From assembly GCF_900114625.1 (NCBI RefSeq), contig NZ_FOZL01000001.1, forward strand, positions 1,488,001-1,552,000: 64,000 bases of DNA, in the 5' to 3' direction. Positions 8,381-18,600 of this stretch are shown here, piece after piece; the stretch's first letter is position 1; every line of letters begins with the position of its first letter. A program made the translations under genes and the position numbers. The notes beneath the pieces are model-generated. The model was not told where the DNA came from. It made no database searches and saw only the letters and a list, made by a program, of their open reading frames with translations. The stretch is from Granulicella pectinivorans. GTDB lineage: Bacteria > Acidobacteriota > Terriglobia > Terriglobales > Acidobacteriaceae.

Positions 8381-9352
8381 ATGCCAAGTCGTCGCGACTT
8401 CCTGCAAACCGCCGCTGCTTTTGCTGTTCTGCCCAAGCCATCGCCTTTGAACCTCTCCCTGTTGAAGACTCCGGTGCTATTTGCGGGCGACGCAACGCAT
8501 GCATACCGTGATCCTGCGGCCTTCTATTGGCAAGGCACGTTCTACCTCTTCTTTACCCTTGTGATCACGGAGCCGAACGGCATCGCGTACTCCTATGTCG
8601 CGCAGTCGGAGAGCCGCGATCTTCGGATGTGGACGAAGCCGGTTCTGCTGACGCTGCGGAGCAAGAACCTCGACTTTGGTTCGCCAGGAGACATCGTGCA
8701 GGATGGCCCGCACTTCATTCTTTGCTTCCAGACCTATCCACGGCCGCACGGAGAGAAGTATGGCAACCAGGACTCAAGGATCTGGACGATGAGTACGCGC
8801 GATCTCGAGCACTGGGGCCTGCCTTATCTCATTCGCGTCAAGGGGCCGAAGGTGGCGCAGGATCAGATGGGCCGGATGATCGACCCGTACCTGCTGGCGG
8901 ACAAGGATAAGCCAGGGAAGTGGTGGTGCTTCTATAAGCAGAACGGCATCAGTATCTCGTCCTCGCCGGATCTGGAGACGTGGACCCCGGAGGGGCGAAC
9001 CGACGCCGGCGAGAACCCGTGCGTGATCGTCGATCGCAACGAGTATGTGCTGTTTCATGCGCCGCCCAATGGCATAGGAGTGAAGCGCTCTGCAGACCTC
9101 CAGCATTGGAGGGACGAGCCGACGTTCTTTCTCGATCAGAAGCGCTGGCCTTGGGCGCAGGGCAGGCTGACGGCTGCGTTCGTGCTGGATCTGCGGCATG
9201 AGCCCTCGGTGGGGAAGGCTCTGCTGTTCTTTCATGGATCGCGGTATCCGGAGACTGACCCTCGCGGAGGCTTCGACAACCATGCGTCGCTGGGGATTGC
9301 GTGGTCGGACGATCTGCACCATTGGCACTGGCCACCCAACCCCGGAGCGTAG
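8381..9352 (+). CDS. Exported five-bladed beta-propeller, GH43-like protein
   Basis: The N-terminus reads PSRRDFLQTAAAFAVL, a good twin-arginine signal (S-R-R-x-F-L), so the folded protein is probably exported. The body of about 290 residues has the pattern of GH43/GH62-type five-bladed propellers: an early HAYRDPAAFYWQGTFYLFFT blade with the Asp typical of the catalytic base, then RMIDPYLLADKDKPGKWW and GENPCVIVDRNEYVLF. The likely role is arabinose- or xylose-polymer trimming, but the substrate and even catalytic activity are inferences. It lies just downstream of glk, which would fit sugar supply. Confidence 0.7.
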   Translation: MPSRRDFLQTAAAFAVLPKPSPLNLSLLKTPVLFAGDATHAYRDPAAFYWQGTFYLFFTLVITEPNGIAYSYVAQSESRDLRMWTKPVLLTLRSKNLDFGSPGDIVQDGPHFILCFQTYPRPHGEKYGNQDSRIWTMSTRDLEHWGLPYLIRVKGPKVAQDQMGRMIDPYLLADKDKPGKWWCFYKQNGISISSSPDLETWTPEGRTDAGENPCVIVDRNEYVLFHAPPNGIGVKRSADLQHWRDEPTFFLDQKRWPWAQGRLTAAFVLDLRHEPSVGKALLFFHGSRYPETDPRGGFDNHASLGIAWSDDLHHWHWPPNPGA

Positions 9353-9372
9353 GCTTGGCGTAGTCTGGGCGT

Positions 9373-10080
9373 ATGGGCCATGATTTTACGCACCGTGCGG
9401 ACCTCGACGAGGAGATGGACTCCCTCGCCACCTATCCGGAATACCGGCGTTGTCTTCACGACCTGGATTCGGTCAGCCGTATCGTCCTGGCGCATCGGCC
9501 TACCCTTGCCTTTCTCGATGACGTCGCGGCTGACCATGCGGGGCCGCTTCGCATCCTCGATGTCGCCTGCGGAGACGGCTCGATGCTGCGGCGGATTGCG
9601 GGTTGGGCGCGGCGGAGGAAGCTTGCCGTGGAGTTGACCGGGGTCGACCTGAATCCGTGGGCGATTCAGGCTGCGCGAGAGTTCCGGCAACCCACGCCCC
9701 CAATTGACTACGTCGCCTCGAACGTCTTCGACTACCAGCCGCCGGTAAAGCCCGACGTGATTCTCAGCGCGCACTTCACGCACCATCTGCCGGAGTCCGA
9801 TGTGGTCCGTTTTCTGGCGTGGATGGAGTCGACGGCGCGGCTTGGCTGGTTTGTCAACGATCTACATCGTCACCCGAACCCCTATCGTCTGTTCGGCTTG
9901 TTGGGCCGCATCGCTCCGTGGCATCCGGTCATCCTCTCCGACGGACTGATCTCCATCCGGCGGGCGTTTACGATGGAAGACTGGCAGCGGATGGCGTGCG
10001 AGGCCGCGATTCCGGAGTGTACGATCGCGGAGCAGTTTCCGGCGCGTGTTACGGTCGCCTCCATTCAGCCTAGGCGATAG
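9373..10080 (+). CDS. Class I SAM-dependent methyltransferase
   Basis: The SAM-binding motif ILDVACGDGSMLRRI (about residues 60-74) is followed by the acidic motif-II residue in ELTGVDLNPWAIQAA, giving a standard class I Rossmann methyltransferase of 235 residues. Later segments such as FTHHLPESDVVRF and FVNDLHRHPNPYRLFG resemble the UbiE/COQ5-like enzymes often encoded beside polyketide or lipid tailoring genes. No such genes are near, so the substrate is unknown. Its end overlaps the most upstream possible start of the next gene; the preferred start of that gene is 10 bases downstream. Confidence 0.82.
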   Translation: MGHDFTHRADLDEEMDSLATYPEYRRCLHDLDSVSRIVLAHRPTLAFLDDVAADHAGPLRILDVACGDGSMLRRIAGWARRRKLAVELTGVDLNPWAIQAAREFRQPTPPIDYVASNVFDYQPPVKPDVILSAHFTHHLPESDVVRFLAWMESTARLGWFVNDLHRHPNPYRLFGLLGRIAPWHPVILSDGLISIRRAFTMEDWQRMACEAAIPECTIAEQFPARVTVASIQPRR

Positions 10081-10090
10081 ACTGGAAGCC

Positions 10091-10813
10091 ATGATCTTCG
10101 GTCTTTTCCTGCTTCTTGCGCCCTCCCCCGTACTGACTGCGAACCCTCTTCCTCCGGTTGCCGCCGCTCAGTCGGCCGCTGGTCCGTCCGACTGGCAGGC
10201 CGATCTGAAGCGCCGCCGCGACATGCTGGTGGAACGCAACGGTCCCGGCACCAACGCCGCGCTGCGTGCTGAGCTTTTGTCCATGCGAGACCATGACCAG
10301 GACGCCCGTGGGATGCATCGTGCTCCGGGCGAGGGGTCCAAGCAGCCCCAGATTGCCCTCAATCTCGCCGAGATCGACAAAAGCCTCACCGACGAACTCA
10401 AGGGAATCTTCGAGAAGAATGGCTGGCCGACCATCAACCTGGTCGGTATCGAGGCCTCGAACGCCGCGATGCTGATCCTGACCCACACCGCCGATCATGC
10501 ATGGCAGAGGACGCTTCTGCCGCAACTGGAGGCGCTCGCCGATTCGAAGCGTATCGACGGGTCGGCGCTGGCGCTGGTGATCGACAAGGATCTGATCGCG
10601 CATGGCCAGCCCCAGCGCTACGGCTCACAGTTCAAGCTGGTAAACGGGGAGATGGCGATGTACGCCGTTGAGGACCCTGGAGCGCTCGACCGCATGCGCG
10701 CCGAGGCTCTTCTGCCTCCCATGGATGTGTATCGCAAGAACCTGATCGACATCTATCACTTCAATATTTCGAAGCAGATCATCGCTCCGTCCGCACCGGC
10801 ACCTCAACCGTAA
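10091..10813 (+). CDS. Exported DUF6624-type protein
   Basis: The start at ATG 10091 (after GGAAG) gives a hydrophobic signal sequence, MIFGLFLLLAPSPVLTA. The remaining ~215 residues match the pattern I know as DUF6624: MRDHDQDARG, a run of N..EID residues, GWPTINLVGIEASNAAMLILTHTADH (written here only as its spaced core), then the QRYGSQF and VEDPGALDRMRAEALLPP end motifs. The family has no established activity that I know of. It is followed 39 bases later by an M1 aminopeptidase gene. Family assignment is from memory of motif layout. Confidence 0.72.
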   Translation: MIFGLFLLLAPSPVLTANPLPPVAAAQSAAGPSDWQADLKRRRDMLVERNGPGTNAALRAELLSMRDHDQDARGMHRAPGEGSKQPQIALNLAEIDKSLTDELKGIFEKNGWPTINLVGIEASNAAMLILTHTADHAWQRTLLPQLEALADSKRIDGSALALVIDKDLIAHGQPQRYGSQFKLVNGEMAMYAVEDPGALDRMRAEALLPPMDVYRKNLIDIYHFNISKQIIAPSAPAPQP

Positions 10814-10852
10814 GCATTTGCCAGGAGCGCACCGCTCTTGAAGGAAACGACC

Positions 10853-13429
10853 ATGTATCTCCGCGCCTCCGTTTTGTTCGCCGCAACTCTGTTTGCCTCC
10901 TCAGCCGATGCTCAGCGGCTTCCCACCGGTGTGCATCCGGAGCACTACAAGCTTGCGCTCACGCCAGATCTGAAGGCTGCCACCTTCTCCGGCACAGAAA
11001 CGATCGACCTGACGCTCGATACGCCATCGAAGACCATCACACTCAACTCGGCCGAGATCCAGATCCTCTCCGTCACCGCAGGGGGCCAGACCGCGACGGT
11101 CAGTTACGACGTGCCGAAGGATCAGGCGACCTTCACCTTTGCGCAGCCGCTCCCCGCAGGGCAGGTTCATCTGCAGATTGCCTACAACGGCATCCTGAAC
11201 GACAAGCTGCGCGGTTTCTATCTTTCGAAGACCAAGGCCCGCAACTATGCGGTGACCCAGTTCGAACCGACCGATGCGCGGCGGGCGTTTCCCAGCTTCG
11301 ATGAGCCGGCGTACAAGGCGACCTTCGACGTGTCGCTGACGGTAGATGCGGGTGACACCGTGATCGCCAATGGGCCCATGCTGTCCGACACGCCCGCCGG
11401 ACCGGGGAAGCATACCCTCGCCTTCGGGACGACGCCGAAGATGTCCACGTACCTCGTCGCATTCCAGGTGGGCGACTTTCAGTGCACGTCCGGGAAGGCC
11501 GATGGTGTGCCCATCCGAGTGTGCAGTACACCGGACAAGATCGGGTACACCGGCTTCGCCCTTGAAGCTGCTGAATACATCCTGACCTATTACGACAAGT
11601 ACTTCGGCATCAAGTACCCCATGCAGAAGCTCGATCTGATCGGCCTGCCGGACTTCGAAGCGGGTGCGATGGAGAACTTTGGCTGTATCACCTATCGCGA
11701 GACGGATCTGCTCGTCGATAAGGCCGCGAGCACCGACGCAAAGAAGCGGGTCGCACTGGTGGTTGCGCACGAGATGGCGCACCAGTGGTTCGGCGACATG
11801 GTAACGATGCAGTGGTGGGACAATCTGTGGCTGAACGAAGGGTTCGCGACGTGGATGTCCACCAAGCCGATCGCCAAGTGGCATCCCGAGTGGCTGTTCC
11901 AGGAAGACGATGCCAAGACGCTCGACAGTACGCTCAACCTCGACGCGCAGCCTACGACCCACCCTATTCTCGCGAAGGACACGGAGACAACCGACCAGAT
12001 CAACGAACTCTTCGACGGAATTACGTACGGCAAGGGCGGCGCGGTGATCGGGATGGTCGAGAACTATCTGGGCGAGGAGGTCTTCCGCAAGGGCGTACAC
12101 AACTATCTGGCGGCGCATCTCTATGGCAATGCCACGGCGGAGGACTTCTGGAACGCCCAGACCAGCACGTCGCACCAGCCGGTGGACAAGATTATGGCGA
12201 GCTTCGTGGCGCAGCCGGGTGTGCCCTTGCTGACGATCGGCCAGGACTTGAACGTGACGCAGAGCCGCTTTTACCTCGATTCGGCACAGCGCGAGTTGCC
12301 TGTGGCTGGCCGTCTTCCGGCCTGGAATATTCCGGTCTGCCTGAAGGGGCAGAAGAAGACGCAGAAGTGCGCGGTGATCTCCTCGCCCTTGACCCCGTCG
12401 CCGGATAAACTGGCCGTGCCGGACGGGGCGCCGTTCTTCTATGCGAATGCGGGAGACCATGGTTACTACCGGACGGTCTATCCTGCTGGGCAGTTGAAGG
12501 CGATCACCGCAGGCGCTGAGGCAAGTCTCTCGGCGCCGGAGCGGATCGGTCTGCTGGGCGACCAATATGCCCTGATGCGCGCGGGACAGGGAAGCGTTGG
12601 CGACTTCCTGGATCTGGCCTTTGCGTTCAAGGCGGATCCCTCGGCTCCGGTTCTCGAGAGTGCGCTGCTGAAGACGGAGTCCATCGAGGGCACGGCTGGC
12701 ACGCCGGAGACGGAGGCGCATCTCGATGCGCTTCTGCTGCGCGAGTTCGGACCGGTGTACCGGTCGCTCGGCAAGCCTAGCCGTTCGGAGCCGTACAACA
12801 CCCAGGCTAGGCGGACCATTCTTTTCTCCATCCTGGGTGTGTCGGGAGACAAAAGCATCCTTGCGGATGCGAGGACTCTGACCGAGGAGGTCTTCGCCGG
12901 AAAGAAGCCGCTCGATCCGGCGCTGACCGATGCCGCCGTTGTGGTCGCGGCGCGGAACGGCGATTCTGCTCTCTACGACAAGCTGCAGGACGTTGCCGAG
13001 AACGCCACGGACCCGGGACTGAAGTCCGATGCGCTCACGACGCTGGCGAAGTTTCAGGATCCGCTGCTGGTCGTGCGGACATTGGAGTATGCTTCGTCCG
13101 GCAAGGTGCGAAACCAGGATTCGTGGATTCTCTTCTCCTCACTGCTACAGCAGCAGAAGACCCGCGAGATTGCCTGGCAGTACATACAGCAACATTGGCC
13201 GGCGGTGAGCGCGCAGTTCACGACCAACTCTGGGGTGCGTGTGGTGGCGGCTGCGGGAAGCTTCTGCTCCGTCCAGCAGCGGGACGAGGTAACGTCTTTC
13301 TTTGCGACGCACCATGTTGAAGCTGCCGAGCGGACACTGGCCAAGTCCATCGACAGCATCAATGACTGCATCCGCCGCCGTGCCGTCCAGAGGCCCGAAC
13401 TGGAGCGGTGGCTCGCGACGCATCCTTAG
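10853..13429 (+). CDS. M1 family zinc aminopeptidase, exported
   Basis: Removes N-terminal amino acids from peptides, here probably in the periplasm because the protein opens with a signal sequence (MYLRASVLFAATLFASSADA). The ATG at 10853 follows AAGGAAACG; a TTG at 10838 is less likely. Of 858 residues, the exopeptidase motif GAMENFGCITYRE lies near residue 270 and the zinc site HEMAHQWFGD plus downstream glutamate in NLWLNEGFATW near residue 305. The long C-terminal half matches the ERAP1-C type helical domain. All catalytic residues are intact. Confidence 0.93.
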   Translation: MYLRASVLFAATLFASSADAQRLPTGVHPEHYKLALTPDLKAATFSGTETIDLTLDTPSKTITLNSAEIQILSVTAGGQTATVSYDVPKDQATFTFAQPLPAGQVHLQIAYNGILNDKLRGFYLSKTKARNYAVTQFEPTDARRAFPSFDEPAYKATFDVSLTVDAGDTVIANGPMLSDTPAGPGKHTLAFGTTPKMSTYLVAFQVGDFQCTSGKADGVPIRVCSTPDKIGYTGFALEAAEYILTYYDKYFGIKYPMQKLDLIGLPDFEAGAMENFGCITYRETDLLVDKAASTDAKKRVALVVAHEMAHQWFGDMVTMQWWDNLWLNEGFATWMSTKPIAKWHPEWLFQEDDAKTLDSTLNLDAQPTTHPILAKDTETTDQINELFDGITYGKGGAVIGMVENYLGEEVFRKGVHNYLAAHLYGNATAEDFWNAQTSTSHQPVDKIMASFVAQPGVPLLTIGQDLNVTQSRFYLDSAQRELPVAGRLPAWNIPVCLKGQKKTQKCAVISSPLTPSPDKLAVPDGAPFFYANAGDHGYYRTVYPAGQLKAITAGAEASLSAPERIGLLGDQYALMRAGQGSVGDFLDLAFAFKADPSAPVLESALLKTESIEGTAGTPETEAHLDALLLREFGPVYRSLGKPSRSEPYNTQARRTILFSILGVSGDKSILADARTLTEEVFAGKKPLDPALTDAAVVVAARNGDSALYDKLQDVAENATDPGLKSDALTTLAKFQDPLLVVRTLEYASSGKVRNQDSWILFSSLLQQQKTREIAWQYIQQHWPAVSAQFTTNSGVRVVAAAGSFCSVQQRDEVTSFFATHHVEAAERTLAKSIDSINDCIRRRAVQRPELERWLATHP

Positions 13430-13548
13430 CCTTGTCGTGTTTTAAGGCAGTTACGGACACGGCATCTGAACCGATTCCACATGGGGCAACCTCTTTGGGT
13501 TGTCTTACATCCAAAGTACGAAAAAGGGAACAATCAATTTCTTTCCCC

Positions 13549-13573
13549 AATTTCACCTTAGACGGTGTAAATT
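13549..13573. other. Small hairpin in the leader of the exosortase locus
   Basis: AATTTCACC (13549-13557) can pair with GGTGTAAATT (13564-13573) with one bulged base. It lies in the 285-base stretch 13430-13714 between the aminopeptidase and the PExPT protein. That stretch otherwise shows a short CAACC...GGTTG stem near 13487 and nothing I can assign to a known riboswitch. There is no T run, so it is not an obvious terminator. Confidence 0.3.
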
Positions 13574-13714
13574 TGCTCTATAGGCTGAAGCGGGGTTCCC
13601 GAGCATCTGAGTGTTTCAGGTGTGGGATGAAAAAGAACCGCTTCTCCGGTACGCACGAATGTCCCCCGGCTCAGCAAGACTTAGCTCCGAATCTTTTAAG
13701 ACCATGAGGCCCGA

Positions 13715-13906
13715 ATGAAGAAGTCCTATCTCCTGCTCCTCTCAGCCCTGCTTCTGTGCGTTTCGCTTCCTCTGCATGCTCAGGGTGGGTGTGTCCAGTC
13801 GCCTGAAAATCCAACCATCATTCTCGCCCTCGTTGGCTCGGCCGGTGCGGCGGCAATCTCCGCTCGCGACCGTTTCCGTGCTTATCGCGCTTCCAAGAAC
13901 AAGTAA
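13715..13906 (+). CDS. PExPT-type sorting-signal protein, exosortase target (63 aa)
   Basis: Two parts fill almost the whole protein: a signal peptide (MKKSYLLLLS... ending LHAQ, residues 1-23) and a C-terminal sorting tail from residue 30. The tail has the PENPT motif, a hydrophobic stretch (IILALVGSAGAAAIS) and a basic end (RDRFRAYRASKNK). Between them are only about six residues, including one cysteine (GGCVQS). The layout is that of PEP-CTERM-like exosortase substrates, and I recall this PExPT form as the partner of acidobacterial exosortase J. GAGG precedes the ATG with good spacing. The exosortase gene follows after 92 bases, so the pairing is strongly suggested. Confidence 0.85.
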   Translation: MKKSYLLLLSALLLCVSLPLHAQGGCVQSPENPTIILALVGSAGAAAISARDRFRAYRASKNK

Positions 13907-13915
13907 CTTCGTTCT

Positions 13916-13946
13916 GCCGCAATGAATCGGCCAGGAATATTGCGGC
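13916..13946. other. Hairpin between the exosortase target and the exosortase gene
   Basis: GCCGCAAT (13916-13923) and ATTGCGGC (13939-13946) form a perfect 8-bp stem with a 15-base loop, starting 10 bases after the stop of the target gene. No T run follows. Such a structure could limit read-through or protect the upstream mRNA, giving more target than enzyme. Confidence 0.4.
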
Positions 13947-13998
13947 GACGTAGTTTCGATCTGGCTTCACCGCACGGAAGATATTGAACGGATTTCGT

Positions 13999-15624
13999 AT
14001 GTCCACCATGTCCGCGTCGGACTCCCTTACCCGGAGAGCCATCAAACCTGTGCTATCCCCGTTCCAGGCCGCGGGGATAGCATCTTTTCTTGCTCTTTCA
14101 GGCATTGTCTGCGTCTGGTCGACGGTCATGGCTCTTCGTGACCTTTGGCTGGGAGATGCACTCAAGTCCATCGGCATGGTCGTGCCGCTAGTCAGCTTCC
14201 TCCTCATCCTGCGTGTCTGGAGATCCCTTGGCTGGGAGCTTGAGGGCACCTGGTGGGGGCTTGTGCTGCTGGTTGTCACGGCTGCGACGGTACTGGTGCG
14301 CCAGAGTACGATTCTGATCTTTGTCTTTTCGCCGCAGTGGTCCGTCGTAATTCCTCCCCATGCCATGGTGGCCTTCGCCTACGGCTCTGCGATGGTCCTC
14401 CTGTTCGGCGGCACCAAACTCTACCGCGCCTCACTATTCCCTCTTTTTCTGCTTTGGCTTGTGAACCCTGTTCCGCACGTCTTCAACGTGCTGGTCGACC
14501 TGCCGTTGCAGCATGCCTCCGCGCATGTGGCGCGGGCCTTCGCGATCGCGCTTGGGCAGCCGCTGACGCCCGACCAACTCAGCCTGATGTTTACGCCGGA
14601 GTTCGGCATGTTCATCGCGCCGGGCTGCAACGGCATCCGCGGCGCGGTCACGATGGGGCTGATCTCGCTGGTTGCGGGGTATCTCTACCGTTTCCGCCTG
14701 CTGCCGCACGTCCTGATGGTTGCCGCGGCGGTTCTGCTTGGATACCTGTTCAACTTCGTCCGTCTATGCACGCTGGTCATTTACTACATCATCGCGCTGC
14801 ATTTTCCGCGCCTCCAGAACCATGGCGAGATGGCGGATTACTACATCGGCGGAGCCCTCTTCCTCATTGGGACGATGCTTCTCCTGCTCGCGATGCGGCG
14901 GGCCGGTCGGGTCACGTCGCTGACGCTTCCGCCTGCAGCCGGCGCCCCCTTCACGACGACGCCGCGCAGCTTCTACCTGCGTGCGGCAGCGGTCGCCGTC
15001 CTCATCGTCTTCATGGGGATTCCTCTGGCACGCGCGATGATGGCACCTGTTCCGGCATCCATCACGGACGCGACGCCGGCGTCGTTCCCGGCGCGGGTGG
15101 GCAACTACCAGTTGACCCGCACGTGGGCCGATACCCTGAGCGGTGGCGTGATTCTCTATCAGTGGGGCGAGTACACCCCGGATGCCGGCGGAGTGCGGAT
15201 TCAGATCGCCGTTTCGCCCATCCTTGGTCCGCACGATACGCTCATCTGCCACACGGCGCGCGGCGAAGATCCCCTCTGGCACGGTCAGTTGACGCTGCCG
15301 AGCGCGGGTTCCCCCATTGCCTTCAGCGGCTCTTTCTTCAACGACGGCGCCACCCAGTACCTCGAGGCTACGACGCTGTGCAACGGAACCGCCTGCGGTG
15401 AGTTTTCGAGCGCGCTGCCGCACTTCGGCTTTGTGTACAGCAAGCCGGACCCGGGTGCGTTCTTGAACCGCAGTCCGCAGCGTCCCATTCCCATCCTGCT
15501 CCGTGCCGAGACGCTCGATACGACCACCGCGCCGGATGTCGCGCGGCAGAAGCTGACCGAATCCCTGCGGAGTTTTATCGCTTATACCGACCTCGCCGTC
15601 TTCACCCAGCCGTATCGTCAGTAA
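13999..15624 (+). CDS. xrtJ: Exosortase with C-terminal EpsI-like domain (exosortase J-like)
   Basis: Membrane cysteine transpeptidase expected to cut and sort proteins with a PExPT tail. From the ATG at 13999 (541 residues) the first ~300 residues are multi-pass membrane. They hold the exosortase triad: cysteine in APGCNGIRGA (about residue 210), arginine in NFVRL (about 255) and histidine in LQNHGEMADYYIGG (about 275). After a last membrane segment near residue 340, the C-terminal ~180 residues are exported and resemble EpsI/DUF3485, including a PHDTLICHTARGEDP stretch. A TTG at 13984 would add five residues. The symbol is given from motif resemblance and the adjacent target. Confidence 0.85.
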   Translation: MSTMSASDSLTRRAIKPVLSPFQAAGIASFLALSGIVCVWSTVMALRDLWLGDALKSIGMVVPLVSFLLILRVWRSLGWELEGTWWGLVLLVVTAATVLVRQSTILIFVFSPQWSVVIPPHAMVAFAYGSAMVLLFGGTKLYRASLFPLFLLWLVNPVPHVFNVLVDLPLQHASAHVARAFAIALGQPLTPDQLSLMFTPEFGMFIAPGCNGIRGAVTMGLISLVAGYLYRFRLLPHVLMVAAAVLLGYLFNFVRLCTLVIYYIIALHFPRLQNHGEMADYYIGGALFLIGTMLLLLAMRRAGRVTSLTLPPAAGAPFTTTPRSFYLRAAAVAVLIVFMGIPLARAMMAPVPASITDATPASFPARVGNYQLTRTWADTLSGGVILYQWGEYTPDAGGVRIQIAVSPILGPHDTLICHTARGEDPLWHGQLTLPSAGSPIAFSGSFFNDGATQYLEATTLCNGTACGEFSSALPHFGFVYSKPDPGAFLNRSPQRPIPILLRAETLDTTTAPDVARQKLTESLRSFIAYTDLAVFTQPYRQ

Positions 15625-15649
15625 CCCCGGTTTGCTATTCTCTAGCTCC

Positions 15650-18600
15650 GTGAAGATTCTCAGCGCTATCCCCGTCCTCTCCTTCCTGCTGCTCAGTGCG
15701 GCGTTTCTTGCTGGTTGCGGCGGAGGGGCTGGCAGCATCGTGGTTACCCCCCCGACGAACACCACCACGACCCTGACCAGTAGCGCCACGACAGTTGCAA
15801 GCGGGACGTCCGTTACCTTCACGGCGACAGTCAGTCCATCCGCCGCCACCGGTAACGTCACGTTCTATGACGGCACGACGACGCTCGGTACCGGGAACCT
15901 GAGCGCCGGAGTTGCGACGTTCTCGACCTCGAGTCTTGCCGTCGGTTCTCACTCCATCACTGCGACCTACTCGGGATCGGGATCGACGTACAACGGGAGT
16001 ACCTCCACCGCGACCTCCATCGTGGTTTCTACCATCCTGACAAGCACCACGCTCTCTGTCTCGTCGACCACCGCGATGGTTGGCTCAGCGGTTAGCTTTA
16101 CCGCGACGGTCAGTCCATCCGCCGCGTCGGGCACGGTCACCTTCTACGATGGTGTCAACCTCCTCGGCACGGGGACGCTGACTGCGGGGGGTGCGACGTT
16201 CTCAACCACATCGCTCGCATTGGGGACGCACGCCGTGACGGCTGTCTATGGAGGTGCGACCCCTTACGCGGGGAGCAGCTCTGCAACGATTACGGTGACC
16301 GTGTCCGCAGTGCCTACGACGACGGTCCTTCGGTCCTCCTCCGCGACGACTCCGCTCGGCTCTTCGATTACGCTAACGGCGACGGTCAGCCCATCGGCCG
16401 CGACGGGGACGGTTACCTTCTACGATGGCACCACGGTGCTTGGAACGGGGACGCTGACCGGCGGGGTCGCGACCCTTCCGATCTCGACGCTCTCCGTGGG
16501 CGACCACACGCTGACTGCGAAGTACGCTGGCGCCGGCATCTACGCGGGCAGCACGTCCAACGCGCTGACCATCACCGGAACCGCGCTTGCCACCACCACT
16601 TCGCTCTCTGTCTCGTCGCCGACCGCCTTCTCAGGCACGGCGGTCATCTTTACGGCAACGCTGGCACCCTCGTCCGCGACGGGTTCGGTCACCTTCTACG
16701 ATGGCTCAACCCCGCTTGGGACGAGCACGCTCGCCTCAGGGAATGCGAGCCTTTCCGTTTCGACGCTCGCGAACGGTTCCCACAGCGTCACCGCGGTCTA
16801 CGGTGGCGACACAAACTACGCGACCAGCACCTCTTCTGCGGTTTCGGTCACGGTCACCATCAACCCCACGACGCTTGTCCTGACCGCGAATGCAACGACC
16901 GCCGTCGCGGGCACGAACGTCACCTTTACGGCGACCCTCACGCCTTCCACGGCACCGGGCTCCGTCACCTTCGTGGATGGGGGCACGACAATTGGCACCG
17001 GTGCCCTCAGCTCGGGTGTCGCGACCCTCACGCTCTCTACCTTAAGTGCGGGTGTGCATTTCGTGACGGCGGCCTACGCGGGGGATGCGAGCTATACGGC
17101 CAGGACGTCGAATGCCGTCGCGATCACGATCTCCAAGGCGAGCAGTACGCCCATCACTGGCACCTACTCCGGCCCGAGCATTACGGGTAAGGTGCTGGCA
17201 GGCGGCGCGCCCGTCAGCGGAGCGAGCGTTCAGTTCTATGCTGCGGGAACGACCGGCAACGGCATCGCAGCTGGCAACCTGATCGCATCGGCGATCCTCA
17301 CGGACTCCTCGGGTTCGTTCACGATCCCTTCCGGATATAGCTGCCCGGTGGCGACGACACAGGTCTATCTCGTTGCAACCGGCGGTACGACCGCCACGGC
17401 CACGAACGCCCCCTTTGCGTTCCTCTCTGCGCTTGGCTCCTGCAACGCCGTTCCCACAAGCGTCACGCTGAACGAGGTCACAACGGTCGCGGCCGCCTGG
17501 CCACTGGCGCAGTTCCTGGCTGCCGGCGGACAGATCGGTGCCACCGCAACCAATACGACCGGCCTTGCCAACGCGTTTCTCATCGCGGCCAGTCTGGTGA
17601 ACACGACAACTGGAGCCAGCCCCGGAACGACCTATCCGGCCAACGCCAGCTCGGTGACGGCCCGCATCAACTCGCTCGCGAACCTGCTGAACACCTGCGC
17701 GGTCTCGAACGCAGCATGCCTCCAGTTTTTCTCGGCCGCAGGCGGTTCTCCGACCAATACGCTCGACGCGGCCATGTCCATCGTGCAGCACCCCGCGGCG
17801 AATCCATCGGCGCTTTATGTGCTTTCGCGCAACAGCACCGCGTACACCCCGGCCCTGACCTCGACGCCGCCCGACTGGACGCTCTTCAGTGTGCTCTCCG
17901 GCGGTGGCCTCAGCGGCTCCAGCACGCTGGGCATCATGACCAACGGCAACGTCTGGGTCGCAAACTACTACGGCGTCGTCGCTTCGCAGTTCACGGCGCT
18001 GGGCGCTCCGGTCTTCGCGACGGGTGTCACCGGACCGGGACTCAGCGCCTCATATGGACTCGCTGTGGACCAGGCGAACAACGCCTGGATCCCCAACGAT
18101 GTCTTCAGCGGATCCGTCACGAAGATCTCCGCCGATGGTGCCACCACCGCCAACTTCAGCGGCAACGGCATGGCCTATCCCGTCTACACCGCGGTCGACA
18201 CAGACGGCAGCGTCTGGGTCGCGGACTACGGCAACTCCACGCTGACCCACCTCTCCGCCACCGGTGCGGGGCTCTCCGGACCAAGCGGCTACCAGAGCGC
18301 GTCGACTTCGTTTCCGACTGCGCTGGCGATCGATGCAAACCACAACGTCTGGACCACCAACCAAAGCGACTACACCATCACCCGTATCAACCCCGATGGC
18401 ACAAATCCCTTGGTGGTGAAGTGCTGCGACTCGGCGTCGGGGCTTGCCATCGATCAGCGCGGCTACATCTGGGTGACCAACTATCTGGGCAACACCATCA
18501 GCCAGGTATCGAGCGCCGGTGCCGTCATCTCGTCGACCTATACCGGCGGCGGCATCTTCCGTCCGCAGGCGGTTGCGATTGACGGGATTGGCAATGTTTG

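Noticed and set aside
10901..12721. 606-residue open frame antisense to the M1 aminopeptidase
   Set aside because: No domain features; the + strand product has GAMEN and HEMAH motifs in the correct order.
13430..13714. Cyclic di-GMP riboswitch before the exosortase target
   Set aside because: The landmark stretches of the GEMM classes (GGCAAACC, CGCAAAGC and the later conserved stem) were not found; only short hairpins are seen.
15761..17135. Tandem repeats as a possible CRISPR array
   Set aside because: Units are about 275 bases, diverged and in frame, and encode Ig-like modules; no spacers or cas genes are present.
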